From positions 28,932-92,931 of the forward strand of contig JAOXFI010000047.1 in NCBI GenBank assembly GCA_029232285.1: a stretch of DNA of 64,000 bases. Direction: 5' to 3'. A program made the translations under genes and the position numbers. The notes below the pieces were generated by a model, which worked only from the letters and a program-made list of their open reading frames with translations, had not been told where the DNA came from and did no database searches. This DNA comes from Agmasoma carcini (nom. nud.) (taxonomy: Eukaryota > Microsporidia > Thelohaniidae). Positions 60,849-64,000 of this stretch are shown one piece after another. Positions within the stretch are counted from its first letter, which is position 1. Each line of letters opens with the position of its first letter.

Positions 60849-62036
60849 TTATTCAGTTCTATGAAAAAACATTATTTCTGGTACTAAAAACAATTTATAA
60901 GAACCCGATTTAAAAAAATTGAATGGATCAATCGTGTATATCACCTTGTTTTTTTCATAGTAGCACACACCTATCTTAATCACATTTCTGATTTTAATTT
61001 GTTTTGATCGAATGGTATGATATAGCGAATAATATTTGTCATCTCTTTCCATTATTACTATAAATGGTTCTGGTATACCCTTATCATCAGAATTTAAATA
61101 TACTAAAAGTTTTGGGCCTACTAAATGGTTATAAGTCTTTTTGCTTTTGATTTTAAAGGTTTCCACATAGCTTTGATTAAATATAAATGGATCTAGATAA
61201 CAGTTCTGCTGAAAAAAGGCAGTATACTCTTGAAAACTTTGCCACATTGGTGTGTCTTTAATATGATTAGTAAACATAGATATAAACAACTTAATATATT
61301 CATCATTAAGATCAATTTGACATTTCACCATGTTCACTATGAATTGTAATTCTGACCTTAACCAATTTAAAATCTTTGGTTCTACAAAATCAATAAACAC
61401 ACGATTCACAGTAGAAACCTCAATAATTCTATCCCAACATATTATATAATTGATGTAGACTGTTGGAAATTCCATTATAGCTAAATCATATTCCATTTTA
61501 TATACAAAAAGAAGTAATATATAATTATCTCTAAGCTCTTTTCTTTCATGAGAACTCAAAATATTTTCCATGTGATTATCAATCTCATCATTATCTATTC
61601 TAAAACTCTGGCCATATAACTTTTTGATCGTTATAATTTTTAAATTCATAAAAGTGGGATTTATTTGGTAATCACAATGAAATTTACTTTTACTTTCTAT
61701 AGACTTCATAATTTTATATTCTGAATTATTAAAATACTTAAATAATTCGAGTATAAGGTGTTCTTTGCATATATGTCCACTTATTTCGGATTTATTATGC
61801 TTTACAGCCCCTTCATTGAAAGCAGCACCAATTTTTATTTTCTTAAAGAAACCTGGATGTATAAAAAAACGAATTGATGGATCAAAGAAACGACCAGAAC
61901 ATAAAAGGCACATCTGAAAACCCTGTATTATTTGTGGTTCAACTCTGTTATCGTCTTTTACAACGTTCTCGACCGTAGTTGAAACATTTAAAATATAAAT
62001 AAGCTTACATAATAAATTCAAATTCATGAAATTCAT
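60849..62036 (-). CDS. Secreted multigene-family protein, copy 3
   Basis: A 395-residue paralogue of the 396-residue proteins at 50.5 and 54.4 kb. The leader MNFMNLNLLCKLIYILNVST is shorter by two residues but still hydrophobic. Conserved parts: MCLLCSGRFFDPSIRFFIHP, HICKEHLILELFKYF, SHERKELRDNYILLLFVYKM, KDTPMWQSFQEYTAFFQQ and KIGVCYYEKNKVIYTIDP, ending SYKLFLVPEIMFFHRTE. The CxxC/CxxH residues are all kept. Unlike copies 1 and 2, the immediate start context is T-rich (AAAAAAAATAT) without the standard AAAATTT block. The frame is intact. Upstream 370 bp are related to those of copy 1. Confidence 0.85.
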   Translation of the reverse strand: MNFMNLNLLCKLIYILNVSTTVENVVKDDNRVEPQIIQGFQMCLLCSGRFFDPSIRFFIHPGFFKKIKIGAAFNEGAVKHNKSEISGHICKEHLILELFKYFNNSEYKIMKSIESKSKFHCDYQINPTFMNLKIITIKKLYGQSFRIDNDEIDNHMENILSSHERKELRDNYILLLFVYKMEYDLAIMEFPTVYINYIICWDRIIEVSTVNRVFIDFVEPKILNWLRSELQFIVNMVKCQIDLNDEYIKLFISMFTNHIKDTPMWQSFQEYTAFFQQNCYLDPFIFNQSYVETFKIKSKKTYNHLVGPKLLVYLNSDDKGIPEPFIVIMERDDKYYSLYHTIRSKQIKIRNVIKIGVCYYEKNKVIYTIDPFNFFKSGSYKLFLVPEIMFFHRTE

Positions 62037-62640
62037 ATATTTTTTTTGAAAAAGTTATAAAAAGATAAATTATTATAAAACAGAATATAAGATAATTTAA
62101 ATGTGTATTAAAGCTTTTCAAAATATTGATAAAATAAGATGGAACATCAAAATGATTAATAATGATGTAAGATTTATAGATTATAAGAAACTACAGTAAT
62201 AATTAAGAATAAACTTGAATATGTCATGATCACATTTATTCTTAAAATATATCAATATATGTTTATTGTATTATATTAATATATCATAATTTTAAGTTGA
62301 AACAAGGTAAATGTTTGAGAAGTATATAAGTCAAGGCACAATGAACATTTATGTTTGAGAAGGATTAAATAAAGATTTTTATTTACATTCGTATTTTTTA
62401 ATTATATATCAAAAAATCATAAAATGCTGGGAATTATATAAAATGGAAATCATTTTTAATATACATTTGAGAATTTTCAAGTATAATAAAATCAGAATAT
62501 GATATTTTTGGTTTTTCAAGGGCAATAATGCTTTGTATTAACCCGAATGTTTAACGTACTATAACCCGGGCAAAGATTGTTTGTCTTTTAAAACATAACT
62601 TAAGATATAACAAAACAGTATTCAAGAATATTTAACCTTT
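62037..62640. other. Upstream region of copy 3, related to copy 1 upstream
   Basis: 62045-62410 aligns with 51720-52090, including GAGAAGTATATAAG and CATTTATGTTTGA. No gene. Confidence 0.65.
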
Positions 62641-62649
62641 ATTCTATAG

Positions 62650-63340
62650 ATTGTATTTAGAAAAATTAAGAGTGTTAAGTTTGTTTGGATTGGTAGAGAA
62701 TTTTGCAGAGGGATGCTGCATCGTATTTATAAATTGATGGAATATCTGTTCTTAGATATTATAAGACTCTTGATATATGCTTCGCCTCTAAATATGAAGA
62801 GGATGATTCAAATCTTAGCGGGTTGACTATCACGTGAAAATTGATGAGACCCATATTTATACTCATAAGAGTTGTGATATTGGTGATTTTGAAACCAGAG
62901 AAATTCCAGGTAATCTATGGGATATTCAAGAGACTAATAATGCCTTTTAATGTTTTAGTAGGAAAAAGAAATATGAATTCTTATATTATTATATTTTCAA
63001 AGGTTAAAGGGGTATTAAAATTATGAAAATTTAACGGTAAATTTTTATTTAATTTACTCAATCCGGCTAATCACAACTTTCATATACAAAACATTGAATG
63101 CTTCTGTAAATATTAAGTGAAAAGTCCAAAGGGTTTACATTTAAAAATGTTTTAACTGTGTGAAAGACTTAAGGGTGTTATAAATTATTTTTATTAAGAT
63201 ATTTTCAACTTTTTTACTATTTACATATTTTCCGCCCTTTTATATTGTAGTGACTCACATGTATGGGCTGTCCCAATGGGAGTTGAACGTATATAGACTT
63301 TTTAATAAGTGATTTATTACTTTTGCTGCTGCCTCGTGGT
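62650..63340 (+). pseudogene. Merlin/ISXO2-like transposase relic
   Basis: Plus-strand pieces: DYHVKIDETHIYTHKSCDIG (about 62826-62885, first catalytic Asp region), IPGNLWDIQETNNAF (about 62910-62950), then VGKRNMNSYIIIFSKVKGVL (family (V)E.RN...L..I(I)...(V)..G). A frameshift separates them; the C-terminal HTQNIES part is not recognised, so it is partial. Confidence 0.6.
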
Positions 63341-64000
63341 GGTTGGGATTTGCTCTTGATGTTGCGTCTTTACATGATGCGATAGATAAAAATTTGTGAA
63401 ACCTTTTATAGTAGCACTTAAATACTTTAATAGGAGTTACATATGTCTAATTGTCTTATAACAATATTTTTAAAAAATGATGTCCTTTTTAACGCAACCA
63501 TTACTAAAATTTAGTTATATATTAGTTAACTGGGATAAGTTTTTTTATATATAAATATAACCGATTCTTTAACAAACTTTTAAGTTTTGAACCCAGAAGA
63601 TATTGTTTTATATAAAAAATTAAAAATAAATAATTCTCAACGTATTTCACCTAATTATAATATTGATAAAACCCCGTTTTTTTATTAAAACATAGGCTTT
63701 GAATAAATAGAAAAATTTAGCCTATTTTTAGTAGTATTGCCTTAAATAAAATTAAAGTATACCCAAAGGGCTTATTAGTCTAATTCTGATTTATATCTTA
63801 AGATCAAAACATAGAGTACCATATGATTCTATAAAATGCTTTTAGCTACACTTTCAAACCATTATAGAGTATTTGATGATTTTTAACTTTGCAAAGAATC
63901 GAGGCCCTCAAATGGAAACGTAGTTGTTGTAAGTAGGTTCAAAGTGTTTATTTATCCTAATTGTCTGCTTGCTGACCATTGTCTGTAAGGGTTAAACTTC
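63341..64000. other. Gene-poor right end, nothing recognised
   Basis: AT-rich sequence to the end of the window without a supported gene or clear repeat. Confidence 0.4.

Noticed and set aside
1..64000. CRISPR array
   Set aside because: No regularly spaced short repeats; the genome is eukaryotic in character.

Overview
The window looks like a microsporidian nuclear chromosome segment. Genes have no visible introns and encode compact versions of eukaryotic proteins (CTP synthase, Nbp35, TFIIE-alpha, Rpb10, Cdc45, Cdc27/APC3, Utp15, Pescadillo, an adaptin, ORMDL, a mitosomal Tim17/22/23-type protein). The DNA is extremely AT-rich. Most starts follow an AAAATTT block and a short C-rich run within about 25 bases of the ATG, as is typical of microsporidia. 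I cannot name the species. The longest open frames sometimes begin at TTG or GTG; I moved those starts to the first plausible ATG, which in most cases sits right behind the AAAATTT/C signal.

Layout. 1-4.3 kb: repeats and a dead Tc1/mariner transposase. 4.35-11.6 kb: amino-acid transporter, two unknown proteins, a ZW10/Dsl1-like tether, a compact RNA with the RNase P/MRP fold (new candidate), a chitin-deacetylase-like surface protein, and a membrane-anchored FCP1/SCP-like phosphatase. 11.9-15.4 kb: a Merlin/ISXO2 transposase relic and empty AT-rich DNA. 15.5-16.1 kb: a second phosphatase copy sharing a 412-bp identical tract with the first. 17.2-21.9 kb: CTP synthase, Pescadillo and tRNA-Ile(AAU). 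23.6-40.2 kb: the dense housekeeping core. 40.2-64 kb: almost no conserved genes; at least eight Merlin/ISXO2 relics, one retroviral-type integrase relic, one broken IS630/Tc1 element beside a 229-bp palindrome, and three tandemly oriented copies of an unrecognised secreted protein of about 396 residues.

The core genes fall into informational and cell-biological groups: transcription and chromatin (TFIIE-alpha, Rpb10, an Nto1-like PHD protein, an Ash2/Bre2-like SPRY protein), ribosome assembly (Utp15, Pescadillo, a pseudouridine synthase), replication and mitosis (Cdc45, Cdc27/APC3, an Ask1-like kinetochore protein, a myosin light chain), trafficking and lipids (adaptin, Dsl1/ZW10-like, ORMDL), and Fe-S/mitosome function (Nbp35, Tim17/22/23-like). 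The most interesting items are the compact RNase P/MRP-like RNA, the secreted three-copy family with a conserved CxxC/CxxH pair, and the phosphatase pair with an apparent gene-conversion tract. All functions are assigned by eye from sequence motifs; no database search was run.
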